This document shows positions 45,473 through 54,126 of a stretch of DNA of 64,000 nt, piece by piece. How positions within the stretch are numbered: the stretch's first letter is position 1; each line of letters starts with the position of its first letter. Both the position numbers and the translations under genes were made by a program. The notes under the pieces are model-generated. The model was not told the DNA's origin. It saw only the letters and a program-made list of their open reading frames with translations, and did no database searches. The stretch spans positions 992,001 to 1,056,000 of the forward strand of contig CAVWXN010000005.1 of NCBI GenBank assembly GCA_963759125.1. Direction: 5' to 3'. Origin of the DNA: JABDQA01 sp963759125. GTDB taxonomy: Bacteria; Desulfobacterota; Desulfobulbia; Desulfobulbales; Desulfocapsaceae.

Positions 45473-45961
45473 TTAATACCTCCTTCGGTTTGATCCTACC
45501 TTGTTTTTCGGTGGATGGGGAATAATCACGTTATTGCCTGGAAATTCAAATATTCCCCAGTCTTTCTTGGAGTACCAGTCACCGATTACCTTTCCCTCCG
45601 GATCTAAGATGTAGGCTCCCATGTAATGACCGAGATATCTGGTGGAAAAGCCCTCATCCATCGATTGCCGATCCCCCCAGGTTACCCAGTATTGGAGTTG
45701 CTCTTTGTCCAAATCGATCTGGTGCCAGAATTTGGATTGCACCGTTAAATTTTTATCGAGTCCCATGATCGCATTGGGATTTAATTTCGTACCTGACCAG
45801 TAGTAATTGTAGTTGGGATCGATGGTCAGGGATCGGTATTTTCTTGTAACGTCGTGACTTTCTCTTATGGTGCCTGAATTCTGTACGCCGGTGGTTGCCA
45901 CGCAACTGCTTAATAAGGCGGCAAGGGCCAGCAAAGAAAGTGCGCGGATAATTGCTGTCAT
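45473..45961 (-). CDS. Lipoprotein of unknown function
   Basis: A 162-residue lipoprotein: MTAIIRALSLLALAALLSSC, lipobox LSSC. GGAGG six bases before the ATG at 45961 fixes the start (a further upstream ATG at 46000 is rejected). The mature chain contains NAIMGLDKNLTVQSKFWHQI, WVTWGDRQSMDEGF and KDWGIFEFPGNN, with many Trp/Tyr; it looks like a small surface-exposed domain. No family recognised. Confidence 0.7.
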   Translation of the reverse strand: MTAIIRALSLLALAALLSSCVATTGVQNSGTIRESHDVTRKYRSLTIDPNYNYYWSGTKLNPNAIMGLDKNLTVQSKFWHQIDLDKEQLQYWVTWGDRQSMDEGFSTRYLGHYMGAYILDPEGKVIGDWYSKKDWGIFEFPGNNVIIPHPPKNKVGSNRRRY

Positions 45962-46208
45962 TTTTACCTCCGTAAATGAGCTTTGTTTTATGCTATGCAT
46001 CCGCTAATGCGACGTCAACCGGAGGTGCTGTCAGCTCTCGGGAGAATGAGGAGGGGAACGCCGCTACTGGTTAAGCACAATTTTTCAATGAAATAAAGGT
46101 GCAGGGGCCCTTTTCTCCGTTTCAATGTGTCTTCTTCAGCGCCACGTGCTATAAAATAACCATATTCAGATATCCTAATCTTTTTTTAAGATATTCCGGC
46201 CCTCCCAG

Positions 46209-47630
46209 ATGACAGACCAGCAAGAGACAGAGGCAATATCGAGCAGAAAATACCAGACGCTTCTCCTGGTGGGGGCCGGCGTTTTTCTATCGACCATGGA
46301 TTCGAGCATGGTCAATGTCGCCCTGCCCTTCATCATGGAAAGCTTCGTCGCACCCCTCAAATCCATTCAATGGGTAGTACTGATCTATCTGCTGTCAATC
46401 ACGATCACCCTGCTGTTCTGGGGCATCGCCGCCGACCGGTTCGGCAAATATTTCACCTATCTTGCTGGAATTTGCCTCTTTCTCTCTGCCTCGGTTGGCT
46501 GTGCGCTGGCGCCGACCTTAACCACGCTGATTGTCCTCAGATTCATCGAAGGTCTTGGTGCGGCGATGATGATGGCGGCCGGACCGACTATCATCAGGGA
46601 TGTGTTTTCAAATCATCAGCTCGGCAGAGGACTCGGGCTGGTGGGCATTGCCACCTCGGCTGGCCTGATGAGCGGGCCGGTGATCGGTGGTATCCTGATC
46701 AGCGTCTTTTCCTGGCGGGCATTATTCCTGGCCTGCGTTCCGGTCGGTATCCTGATGCTGGCTGGCGGGGTGTGGCTGCTAAGAAATGGCCAGGGGGCAG
46801 CCGTTTCTGTCTCGGAGCGAAGCTTCGACTGGAGGGGGGCCCTGCTCTGGGCGCTGCTTATTGCCTCGTTGGTCCTTTATGCGCATTTTCTACCGATGCT
46901 GGCCCTGGTCTGGAAAATGGCTGGCGTCACCGGGCTCACACTGCTTGGCTTTCTCTTCTATTTGTCTGAAACTACAAGAAAATCTAATATCTTACCCCTG
47001 CATCTTTTTCCCAAGAGCTATTACCATATCGGCCTGATCACTGCCTCTCTGTCCTTTGCGGTGCTGTTCGTGGTGCTCATTCTGATGCCCTTCTATCTGG
47101 CCCAGATCAAGGGGCTGGCGGCCAACCTGGTGGGCATAGTGATGATGGCGGTGCCGCTGACCCTGTTCATCGTCTCGCCGACCGCGGGAATGCTCTATGA
47201 CCGCATAGGAAGCCGTTACCTGACCACCATCGGTCTCTCCGTCTGCACCCTGGCGCTGCTGCTGCTCGCAGCTATTGACCAGACCACCGGGCTGCTGCCG
47301 ATTTTTATTGCCCTGGCCCTGCTCGGTATGGGGCAGTCGATGTTTCTGGCCCCAAACACGGCTTCGCTGCTGTCGCGCATCCCGGAGGTAGATGCGGGCG
47401 TCACCTCCGGCTTGCTGGCCACCTCGAGAAATCTCGGCATGCTGGCCGGCGCGGCGTTCGGGTCGATGATCTTCTCGGCCTGGTTCGGTTATTTTTCCGC
47501 CGGTCAAGAATTGAGCAGCTTTCGCCCAGACCTGAGCACCCCGTTTATCTCATCGCTGCGCTGGACGCTGCTCTGCACCGCAGCCCTCTCGGCGCTCAAT
47601 GTGCTTATCAGCTGGCAGCGGGAGGAATAG
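46209..47630 (+). CDS. MFS transporter, DHA2 (14-TMS) family
   Basis: A 473-residue major-facilitator protein with about 14 hydrophobic segments. STMDSSMVNVALPFIMESF is the motif-D1-like opening of EmrB/QacA-type drug:H+ antiporters, WGIAADRFGK the cytoplasmic loop-2 motif A region, and RFIEGLGAAMMMAAGPTII motif B. Likely an efflux pump for toxic organic compounds. No regulator or EmrA-like partner is adjacent, and no strong SD is seen before the ATG. Confidence 0.85.
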   Translation: MTDQQETEAISSRKYQTLLLVGAGVFLSTMDSSMVNVALPFIMESFVAPLKSIQWVVLIYLLSITITLLFWGIAADRFGKYFTYLAGICLFLSASVGCALAPTLTTLIVLRFIEGLGAAMMMAAGPTIIRDVFSNHQLGRGLGLVGIATSAGLMSGPVIGGILISVFSWRALFLACVPVGILMLAGGVWLLRNGQGAAVSVSERSFDWRGALLWALLIASLVLYAHFLPMLALVWKMAGVTGLTLLGFLFYLSETTRKSNILPLHLFPKSYYHIGLITASLSFAVLFVVLILMPFYLAQIKGLAANLVGIVMMAVPLTLFIVSPTAGMLYDRIGSRYLTTIGLSVCTLALLLLAAIDQTTGLLPIFIALALLGMGQSMFLAPNTASLLSRIPEVDAGVTSGLLATSRNLGMLAGAAFGSMIFSAWFGYFSAGQELSSFRPDLSTPFISSLRWTLLCTAALSALNVLISWQREE

Positions 47631-47676
47631 TGCGGAGCAAAGGATAGCTCTGAGGTGGGAGAGAAGGTTTACAAAA

Positions 47677-47961
47677 CTAGGAGCAACTTCCCATCATATA
47701 GCTGACCACTTTTAAATCTGCACAAGCTGAACAGCTATTGGAGTAGGTCCGGTTATTTCCATCAGTTTGTATACCACAAACTGGATCATATTCTAACGTA
47801 CAGGGAACTGGTGGAGGGGGGCGGTTTGAAGGACAGTTAGTAATTTCAGAACTTCCACTGCCCCCAACACTTCCGCCGTCATCTGAACTGCATCCTGAGA
47901 TGAGCAACAGCAGAGCTAGGATCCCTGACCACACACATAAATGTCGGATTAATGGATTCAC
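47677..47961 (-). CDS. Small lipoprotein with Kazal-type protease-inhibitor domain
   Basis: A 94-residue lipoprotein. The signal part ends in LLLLISGC (lipobox ISGC), followed by a Ser/Gly linker. The last 45 residues are a Kazal-like domain: CTLEYDPVCGIQTDG, then RTYSNSCSACADLKV and a terminal C, with the six-cysteine spacing and TYSNSC of animal Kazal inhibitors. These fold around three disulfides and block serine proteases. A surface-tethered inhibitor would defend against host or competitor proteases; that role is inferred. Confidence 0.8.
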   Translation of the reverse strand: MNPLIRHLCVWSGILALLLLISGCSSDDGGSVGGSGSSEITNCPSNRPPPPVPCTLEYDPVCGIQTDGNNRTYSNSCSACADLKVVSYMMGSCS

Positions 47962-48264
47962 ATCAATCTTGCTCCTACTCTAAAGGCATCTGATTTATCT
48001 AAACCTAACTATTTGAAAATTAGATGCTTGTCAAAATGCGGCATAAATTTGTTCATCGATGCCTCGACGTCTCTGCTCAATGGTTCTCCGCTAATCTTCA
48101 ATCTTTCAAATGGAAGACAGGCTGAAATGAGGTAAGCAATGGTGCTTTGTGTCTCTCCCCTATTGTGTTAGTATATCCTGTACTTATTGACTGAGGCCTT
48201 GTGGGGAGCCACAATTATCCAAAATAATTGGCGTTTACCTTTGTCCATTAAGGGCGGCGGTACG
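47962..48264 (+). other. Intergenic region with a candidate promoter for cbpA
   Basis: No gene recognised on either strand. TTGACT (48187-48192) and CACAAT (48210-48215) with a 17-base spacer form a moderate sigma-70-like promoter pointing towards cbpA. A dedicated heat-shock signature was not seen. Confidence 0.35.
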
Positions 48265-48365
48265 ATGACAAATATTCTGAGACCTCTGACGCCCGGAATA
48301 CAAATCGATCGCCACTTTGATATAAAAAAGGAAGCGCTATGAGCGAATCTGCCCAAGAGAAGTAA
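48265..48365 (+). other. Two chained tiny ORFs ahead of cbpA
   Basis: A 25-codon ORF (48265-48342, MTNILRPLTPG at the start) overlaps by four bases (ATGA) an 8-codon ORF (48339-48365, MSESAQEK) that has GGAAG six bases before its ATG. That ORF ends four bases before the cbpA ATG, and its last codons hold the AGAGAAG sequence that could serve as the cbpA SD. The chain could couple cbpA translation to upstream ribosomes, like a leader peptide; coding status is unproven. Confidence 0.3.
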
Positions 48366-48369
48366 TTCT

Positions 48370-49332
48370 ATGGATTACAAGGATTATTACGATATTCTCG
48401 GTTTAGACCGGTCAGCCAGCCAGGGGGAGATCAAGAAGGCTTACCGCAAGCTGGCCAGGAAATACCATCCGGATCTTAACCAGGAAGATCAGGCATCAGC
48501 AGAAAAATTTAAAGAACTGAACGAAGCCCATGAAGTGCTCTCAGATCCTGAAAAGCGAGAGAAGTATAATCAGCTGGGCTCTGATTGGCAGCATCATCAG
48601 CGAGAAGGCGGCAGGTCCGAGGATTATAACTGGAATAAATGGCAGTCATCTCAAGACCCGAGTAGTGCCTATCGAACGGTTTCTCCGGAGGAGTTCGAGG
48701 AGATCTTTGGTCATCAGGGGGGATACTCGGATTTCTTCGAGAACATTTTCGGTATGGGAGGCGGACGCCAGCCTTCGGGACGCGGGAGCGGCCAGCATTT
48801 CTACTATGACCAGGGTTCCCGCCGGGGAGTCGACAGTGAACACGATCTTCAGGTGACCCTGGAGGAGGCCTTTTACGGCACGGTGCGGACGCTGGAGTGG
48901 GAAGACGGCAGAAAGGTCGAGGCCAAAATACCGCGCGGCGTAAAGACCGGCTCCCGGGTGAGACTAAAAGGACAGGGCGCACCGGGGAGGGGCGGGGGCG
49001 AAGCGGGAGACCTTTACCTGACCATCGAAGTAATGCCGGATGATCGATTTCAGCGTACCAATGGTGACTTGTCAACAACTGTGCCGGTGGAGCTGTTTAC
49101 CATGCTGCTGGGCGGCAAAGTCTCTGTTTCAGCTATCGACCGTTCCGTGATGCTGGATATTCCGTCGGGAACCCGAAACAATCGTGTCTTTCGACTTCGG
49201 GGCCTTGGTATGCCGCAGATCAAGAATCCGGACCGGCGAGGGGATCTCTACGTCTCCGCCGAAGCCATATTGCCTGATAAGCTCTCGGATAAAGAAAAGG
49301 AACTGATTGGACAATGGCAGAATTTAAGGTGA
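48370..49332 (+). CDS. cbpA: Curved DNA-binding protein CbpA (DnaJ family)
   Basis: A 320-residue class-II DnaJ homologue. J domain at residues 1-70 with the HPD tripeptide in RKYHPDLNQ; Gly-rich GF region with Phe/Gly repeats around 105-145; C-terminal peptide-binding domains without a zinc centre (DGRKVEAKIPRGVKTGSRVR, LKGQGAPGRGGGEAGDLYLT). Partner of DnaK and nucleoid binder. The downstream MerR-like CbpM gene and a small unknown gene belong with it. Confidence 0.92.
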   Translation: MDYKDYYDILGLDRSASQGEIKKAYRKLARKYHPDLNQEDQASAEKFKELNEAHEVLSDPEKREKYNQLGSDWQHHQREGGRSEDYNWNKWQSSQDPSSAYRTVSPEEFEEIFGHQGGYSDFFENIFGMGGGRQPSGRGSGQHFYYDQGSRRGVDSEHDLQVTLEEAFYGTVRTLEWEDGRKVEAKIPRGVKTGSRVRLKGQGAPGRGGGEAGDLYLTIEVMPDDRFQRTNGDLSTTVPVELFTMLLGGKVSVSAIDRSVMLDIPSGTRNNRVFRLRGLGMPQIKNPDRRGDLYVSAEAILPDKLSDKEKELIGQWQNLR

Positions 49333-49412
49333 TATCGAGAATGGATGGCCATAGGGGGTACACAGGCTATCGTGTTCCGGTCTGGATAGTATTTGCCTGG
49401 AGGGATACCATT

Positions 49413-49757
49413 ATGAAATTTGGCGCCTATTGCCACAGTCGAAAAAAAGAGATGGTCTGGTTTCGGACCCAGCGATCCCTGGAGACAGGATTTTATCACC
49501 GCCATTCGCTTCATGGTGATCGGCCGGGCGTCTATGTTGCTGACAGGGTACCGGACCTAATAATGAACAGCTATCCCTGGTTAAAAGAGGCAGAGGATGA
49601 GTTTCAACGGGAAAACACTTCGTCCGAGTGCAGTGATGATCTGAAAAGTCGACAGGCAGTGTCAATGGCAGATTATCTTGTGCAACGCCTCGACCCGAAC
49701 GATCCCAAAGCCTGGGTCGCTGAGCCGCACTGGCTGAAACACCTTAAATCAGAATGA
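49413..49757 (+). CDS. Hypothetical protein between cbpA and cbpM
   Basis: A 114-residue protein of unknown family, opening MKFGAYCHSRKKEMVWFRT and with repeated aromatic/His residues. The frame extends upstream to an ATG at 49314, overlapping cbpA by 19 bases, but GGAGGGA seven bases ahead of the ATG at 49413 makes the shorter form more likely. Possibly a co-chaperone-related protein because it sits between cbpA and its modulator. Confidence 0.6.
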   Translation: MKFGAYCHSRKKEMVWFRTQRSLETGFYHRHSLHGDRPGVYVADRVPDLIMNSYPWLKEAEDEFQRENTSSECSDDLKSRQAVSMADYLVQRLDPNDPKAWVAEPHWLKHLKSE

Positions 49758-49770
49758 TTGAGAGGATGCA

Positions 49771-50157
49771 ATGAATCATTATCCGCTGACCGTTCACTCA
49801 GACCAGCCGGAAGCCCATTTTGACTATTGCACCGCGGCTCGACTGGCGAAGGTGTCAGAGAAGTTAATCCGTTTCTGTGAACGTGAGAACCTGATCAGAT
49901 CCCGCGTCATGCTTCACGGAAGAAAAGGCTTGGGCGTCGAAGATGTGACTAGATTGAAGCTCATTCGACACTATCATGAGGATTTGGGATTAGATTTAGC
50001 AGCCGTGGAATTTATCCTTCAATATCGGACCCGGGTTCAGCAGATGCACCGCCGTCTGGAAGAAATGCAGAAGCGGCTGCAGCGGCAGGTAGAAAGCCAT
50101 CGGATTGAGATTCTCAGGCTTCGCCGGCAGGTGGTGCAGACGACTGAAACTGAATAG
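49771..50157 (+). CDS. CbpM-like MerR-family chaperone modulator
   Basis: A 128-residue protein. A MerR-type N-terminal helix-turn-helix variant (CTAARLAKVSEKLIRFCEREN), a short strand pair and a C-terminal coiled coil (QQMHRRLEEMQKRLQRQVES) match CbpM, which binds the J domain of CbpA and blocks its activity. Some MerR proteins of this size bind DNA instead; the adjacent cbpA favours the CbpM reading. Confidence 0.8.
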   Translation: MNHYPLTVHSDQPEAHFDYCTAARLAKVSEKLIRFCERENLIRSRVMLHGRKGLGVEDVTRLKLIRHYHEDLGLDLAAVEFILQYRTRVQQMHRRLEEMQKRLQRQVESHRIEILRLRRQVVQTTETE

Positions 50158-50651
50158 GAGCAGACGGGTTTGCACTCGTTTCTGGTAACCGGCAGAAATC
50201 TGGACTGATTATCAGTTTAGCAGATCCCCACCCCGCGCTGGACAGCGTGTGACGTCAAATACATTGGTATTGATCAGCCGCCTGAGGCGAGAATGACCAT
50301 AGCAAAGCGTGCCTATACCAGTCCGATTTGGGATACGCCAGAAAAATAATGGGACGATGGATACAGGCGATTATCTGGGGGGTAGACTTGATTTTCACTA
50401 CTATTATAAGAAAAATCATAATAAATTATAGTAAGTTATTAACGGTCAGTGTGGCCGCCAAACTCGGAGAGGCTCAGCAATTAAGTCTCCTCTCTGCCCA
50501 ACGAATTAAAAGGGGTGAACAATTTCGCTTACTCCCGTAAGTCGACGATCCAATAAGATGAAAAAGTTTAGGTCATCGATAAGAATTTCCAAGCAGATTG
50601 GCTTAAAGCCGAAATTGGTTCCTTGTGTCCGAATGCATCAGGGGGGGTAAA
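50158..50651 (+). other. Long intergenic region before the cNMP/pilT operon
   Basis: About 490 bases without a supported gene. A 70-codon open frame (50328-50540) has amphipathic, AT-rich codon use unlike its neighbours and no SD, so it is doubtful. A 30-codon frame (50558-50650) ends right before the downstream ATG. The 50380-50430 stretch is strongly AT-rich (TATAAG, ATAATAAAT) and is the likely promoter area; no riboswitch fold was recognised. Confidence 0.35.
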
Positions 50652-51359
50652 ATGCCAGATTTAAAGCAGATTCTGTCTAAACATGTGTCCTCGATAGTCT
50701 TTGAAAACGATGAAGTAGAAAAACTCAACGGGATCTCGCAGCTCAGCCAGTATGAGACAGGGGCAATCCTGTTCGAAGCAGGAGACCCGGGTGACGCACT
50801 CTTCCTTATAGGCTCGGGCGAGGTAGATCTCTATACGATAGTAGATGGAAATCTGGAACAGACGCTGCTTAGTGTGCGGGAAGGAGGGTTTGTCGGGGTG
50901 ATGGTTCTGGTCGAAGAAGGTGTTCGGGATATCAATGCCCGGGTGAGTGAGAAGGCCGACATCTATAGATTTGAGAAGGATAGGCTGGCGCAGATCATTG
51001 CCGAGGGTGGACAACTCAGCCTTAAGCTTTTGAAGTTGGTAGCGGAAGTTGCCAGCGCTAGAAGCCGCATTCTCCTGGTCAGTTTGCGCCAGAATCTCGA
51101 GTGGACAATGCAGGTTTCAGGTCTTGCCGCTCTTGATATCAGCCAGCTGATAGTTGATCAGGCTAGTATCAAGATAGAATTGATGCACGGAAAACATCTA
51201 ACTGGAACGATTATGAAGGCGGAGGAGCGGCCCCATGGCTATGAACTCTATGTCAAAACGGGTGACGGCACAATTCATTTCATACCCTACCATGCCATAG
51301 CTTCGGCATCATTTCCTCTCGGCGAGGTCGGCCGTGAGAGCAAAATCAAAGGAGTGTGA
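50652..51359 (+). CDS. Cyclic-nucleotide-binding protein with Sm/Hfq-like C-terminal domain
   Basis: A 235-residue protein. Residues 20-120 form a cNMP-binding barrel (ETGAILFEAGDPGDALFLIG, GEVDLYTI). After a helical linker, residues about 161-221 resemble an Sm/Hfq fold: IKIELMHGKHLTGTIMKAEE is like Sm1 and FIPYHAIASASF like the Hfq Sm2 motif (YKHAIS). That assignment is by eye. The ATG at 50652 is preceded by a run of seven G residues; an upstream GTG in the same frame is rejected. It ends eight bases before pilT, so a link between nucleotide sensing and pilus motor control is plausible. Confidence 0.7.
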   Translation: MPDLKQILSKHVSSIVFENDEVEKLNGISQLSQYETGAILFEAGDPGDALFLIGSGEVDLYTIVDGNLEQTLLSVREGGFVGVMVLVEEGVRDINARVSEKADIYRFEKDRLAQIIAEGGQLSLKLLKLVAEVASARSRILLVSLRQNLEWTMQVSGLAALDISQLIVDQASIKIELMHGKHLTGTIMKAEERPHGYELYVKTGDGTIHFIPYHAIASASFPLGEVGRESKIKGV

Positions 51360-51367
51360 GGTGCGTC

Positions 51368-52459
51368 ATGGCCAAAATAGATCAACTTCTCAAGTTCATG
51401 ATTAAATCCGGCGCCTCAGACCTCCACCTGAGCTCCAACTGCCTGCCCAAGCTGAGAATAGACGGCGACATGCACTCCGTTTCCGCAGAAAGCTCTGAAG
51501 AGCTGACATCCGAGCAGGTGCAAGGATTGCTGGAGGAGATTGTTCCGGGTCAGAATAAGGAAGAGTTTACGACGACCCACGACACCGATTTTGCCTATGC
51601 CATCGATGGCCTCGGTCGATTCAGGGTCAATGTGTTTGATGATCTGCATGGAATCGGCGCGGTCTTCCGCTATATACCGCAGAAAATATTGACCCTGGAA
51701 CAGCTCAATATGCCGCCGGTCTTAAAAGATTTCTGCGCTTTGAACAAAGGCCTAGTCCTGGTGACAGGGCCTACAGGAAGCGGCAAATCGACGACCCTGG
51801 CGGCCATGGTTGATCATGTCAACCAGCAGAGACGAGATCACATCATAACCATAGAAGATCCTATTGAGTTTGTGCACCAGAACAATAAATGCCTTATCAA
51901 TCAGCGCGAGGTGCGAACCAATACTGATAGCTTTCAAAAGGCCCTGCGGGCGGCATTACGGCAGGACCCGGACATTATTCTGGTGGGAGAACTGCGCGAT
52001 CTGGAAACCACAGAAATCGCGATTGAAACCGCTGAGACTGGTCACCTGGTTTTTGGCACCCTCCATACCTCGACCGCAGCCTCCACCATTGATCGTATTA
52101 TCGACCAGTTCCCGGTGGAAGGTCAGGCGCAGATTCGCACCATGCTGGCCTCGTCATTGAAAGGGGTGGTCTGCCAGAATTTAGTCAAGCGAATTGATAA
52201 AGGCCGCGTCGCGGCCATGGAGATTCTGATTGTCAACATGGCTGTTGCCAGCAACATTCGTGATGGCAAGACTTACCAGATCCCGAGTTCCATTCAGACC
52301 GGCAAGCGTCTGGGCATGCAGCTTCTCAACTCACACCTCATTGAACTGGTGAAGAATAAAATTGTCGCTCCCGAAGAGGCCTACCTCAGGGCTGTGGACA
52401 AAGACGATATTGCAGCCAAGCTGCGCGCTGCAGGCTTTGCCATAAGGGTCGAAGAGTGA
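51368..52459 (+). CDS. pilT: Type IV pilus retraction ATPase PilT
   Basis: A 363-residue PilT-type ATPase. The N-terminal PAS-like domain includes GASDLHLSSNCLPKLRIDG; Walker A GPTGSGKST is at 134-142, the Asp box DHIITIEDPIEFVHQ follows, Walker B is IILVGELRDLETTEI and the His box ETGHLVFGTLHTSTAA. It powers pilus disassembly and twitching. Start: ATG at 51368 with GAGGTG ahead (GTG at 51356 is the alternative). No other pil genes lie in the window. Confidence 0.93.
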   Translation: MAKIDQLLKFMIKSGASDLHLSSNCLPKLRIDGDMHSVSAESSEELTSEQVQGLLEEIVPGQNKEEFTTTHDTDFAYAIDGLGRFRVNVFDDLHGIGAVFRYIPQKILTLEQLNMPPVLKDFCALNKGLVLVTGPTGSGKSTTLAAMVDHVNQQRRDHIITIEDPIEFVHQNNKCLINQREVRTNTDSFQKALRAALRQDPDIILVGELRDLETTEIAIETAETGHLVFGTLHTSTAASTIDRIIDQFPVEGQAQIRTMLASSLKGVVCQNLVKRIDKGRVAAMEILIVNMAVASNIRDGKTYQIPSSIQTGKRLGMQLLNSHLIELVKNKIVAPEEAYLRAVDKDDIAAKLRAAGFAIRVEE

Positions 52460-52505
52460 CCGAGAGGTATGAAGCAAGTGAGAGCCTTGCAGGCATCCTG
52501 GGGCC

Positions 52506-53603
52506 ATGAAAAATCGCACCTTTTTATATGTGGTAACTACCTTACTCACTACTGTCTGCTGCCTCACGACTATCGTCATTGGTGCCGAGCAATCAAGTAT
52601 AGAACAGGAGGAGATGCCGGTAATGGTACAAAAGGGCGAAGAAGTTTCAGTACCGTTTGTCACGCTCCGCAACAGAAGCGGGGATACCGAGCCAGCGAAC
52701 TTTTACGGCGGTAGTCGCGGGAAGTTGGAGGCTGGTTTCTGCACCGTTGCCTTCTCTCCCATCTGGGGGCTCGAAGATATTGCTCAATCTATCCCCTTCT
52801 ATATTCCTGACGAAAAGATCGAACTGGTAGATATCAAGGAGACTTCATTAAAGGAACTGGGACAAAAGATAAAATCCAGGCCCGACAGAGATCAGGGCAA
52901 TCTGATTCTCTATATCCATGGCTATAATATAGGTTTTGAAAAGAGTTGCCGCCGCGGTGCCCTGCTCAAGAGAGCGCTCGGACTGGAGGAAAGACTGTTG
53001 CTTTTCAGCTGGCCCGCTGACGGCAATATGTTGAAATACACCTGGGACGAAGCCGATCTGGTCTGGAGTGTTCCCCATATAGCGAAATTTCTTGAACAGG
53101 TAGTCGTGACAACCGGTGACGCGAATCTCGATGTCGTTGCCCATAGCCTTGGCGCCAGGGGGATTGTCCAGGCACTCGTCCGGTTGTCCTACCGCAATAG
53201 CAGAAGCTTCATACTCAACGAACTGGTGCTCATCGCCCCTGATATTGATACCGACATCTTTCGTCAGGAATTGGATCAGCTGAAAAGTGTTGTCAGGCGC
53301 ATCACCATCTATGTTTCAGAGAACGACAAAGCCCTGAGGTTGTCGAGTGAAGTACATGGGAATCCTCGTCTTGGACAGGCAGGGGAGTATCTGACCATAT
53401 TTGAAGAGGTGGAAAGTATTGACATCTCGGCTATAGGAACCAGAAGATTCTCCGGCCATATCTACCACCTTTTCAATCCGGAAGTAATCGATGATCTGAC
53501 TGAGTTACTGAAGACCGGCAAGCCCGCGGCACAGCGTTCCGGCCTCAAGGAAACTCAGAAAGAAGGTCTGCGCTACTGGCTTCTGCAGCCGAGAGATGAA
53601 TGA
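52506..53603 (+). CDS. DUF900-type alpha/beta hydrolase, exported
   Basis: A 365-residue protein with a signal peptide (residues 1-26). The alpha/beta hydrolase core carries ILYIHGYNIGFEKSCRRGAL (oxyanion strand), the nucleophile Ser in VVAHSLGARGIVQ, an acidic residue in LIAPDIDTDIF and a terminal His in SGHIYHLFN. DUF900 members are lipase-like enzymes; substrate unknown. It follows pilT by 46 bases and likely belongs to the same transcript. Confidence 0.82.
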   Translation: MKNRTFLYVVTTLLTTVCCLTTIVIGAEQSSIEQEEMPVMVQKGEEVSVPFVTLRNRSGDTEPANFYGGSRGKLEAGFCTVAFSPIWGLEDIAQSIPFYIPDEKIELVDIKETSLKELGQKIKSRPDRDQGNLILYIHGYNIGFEKSCRRGALLKRALGLEERLLLFSWPADGNMLKYTWDEADLVWSVPHIAKFLEQVVVTTGDANLDVVAHSLGARGIVQALVRLSYRNSRSFILNELVLIAPDIDTDIFRQELDQLKSVVRRITIYVSENDKALRLSSEVHGNPRLGQAGEYLTIFEEVESIDISAIGTRRFSGHIYHLFNPEVIDDLTELLKTGKPAAQRSGLKETQKEGLRYWLLQPRDE

Positions 53604-53670
53604 TCAAAAACAAAGAGAATTCTTTCTGGTTATCTCTTTATTGAACCGTCAACTGGTGCGGCCTGGATTC

Positions 53671-53850
53671 TCAGTTTTCAATATTTCCTTTCCCAAGCTT
53701 TATAATGGTATAGGCCCAGGCCAGAGCATCAACAGCCCCTTTGTCTTCGTCTGCTTTCCCCTCCTCAAACTTTTCTAGATGATAACTGCGTTTCTTCTCT
53801 ATTGCCTCTAACAGATGGTTGTGAAATTCTTCTGCTGATTTGTATTTCAT
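53671..53850 (-). CDS. Small hypothetical protein (59 residues)
   Basis: An ORF too short for standard cut-offs but with sensible, charged, helical composition (MKYKSAEEFHNHLLEAIEKK..., then AWAYTIIKLGKG). AGG lies seven bases ahead of the ATG. It is divergent from the small gene at 53921. No family recognised; it resembles compact bacterial regulators or toxin-antitoxin partners in size only. Confidence 0.5.
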   Translation of the reverse strand: MKYKSAEEFHNHLLEAIEKKRSYHLEKFEEGKADEDKGAVDALAWAYTIIKLGKGNIEN

Positions 53851-53920
53851 AATCGCCTGGTAAATTTGGGGGGTTAATGGTCAGAGACTACGTAGACAAG
53901 ATAATAATAACCACATCCTT

Positions 53921-54100
53921 ATGGATGAACCATTAAACACGAGGATAATCAGGCACGCTATCTATCTGCTTGCCAGAAGCAAGGGACTAATCTCGGCAAC
54001 AGAGGCTGAAGCGCCGATTACTCGATCATTTCTTGATGAATTTTTCAGAGTGCTGCTTGACTCAATGGGGAATGGATATATTTTGACATTAGATAATTAG
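53921..54100 (+). CDS. Small hypothetical protein upstream of marR (59 residues)
   Basis: A 59-residue ORF (MDEPLNTRIIRHAIYLLARS, then FLDEFFRVLLDSMGNGYILT) ending 26 bases before the MarR-type gene. Codon use resembles real genes, but no SD was found and no family is recognised, so coding is uncertain. If real it would be cotranscribed with the regulator. Confidence 0.4.
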   Translation: MDEPLNTRIIRHAIYLLARSKGLISATEAEAPITRSFLDEFFRVLLDSMGNGYILTLDN

Positions 54101-54126
54101 ACATCGAAGCAAATGGAGCGTGAACA

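Noticed and set aside
50328..50540. 70-codon open frame before the cNMP/pilT operon
   Set aside because: No SD, AT-rich atypical composition and no recognisable domain.
50158..50651. Possible cyclic-di-GMP riboswitch ahead of the pilT operon
   Set aside because: No GEMM core or paired stems could be recognised.
53596..53778. 60-codon plus-strand frame after the DUF900 hydrolase
   Set aside because: Overlaps the hydrolase end and the better minus-strand small gene; no SD or family.
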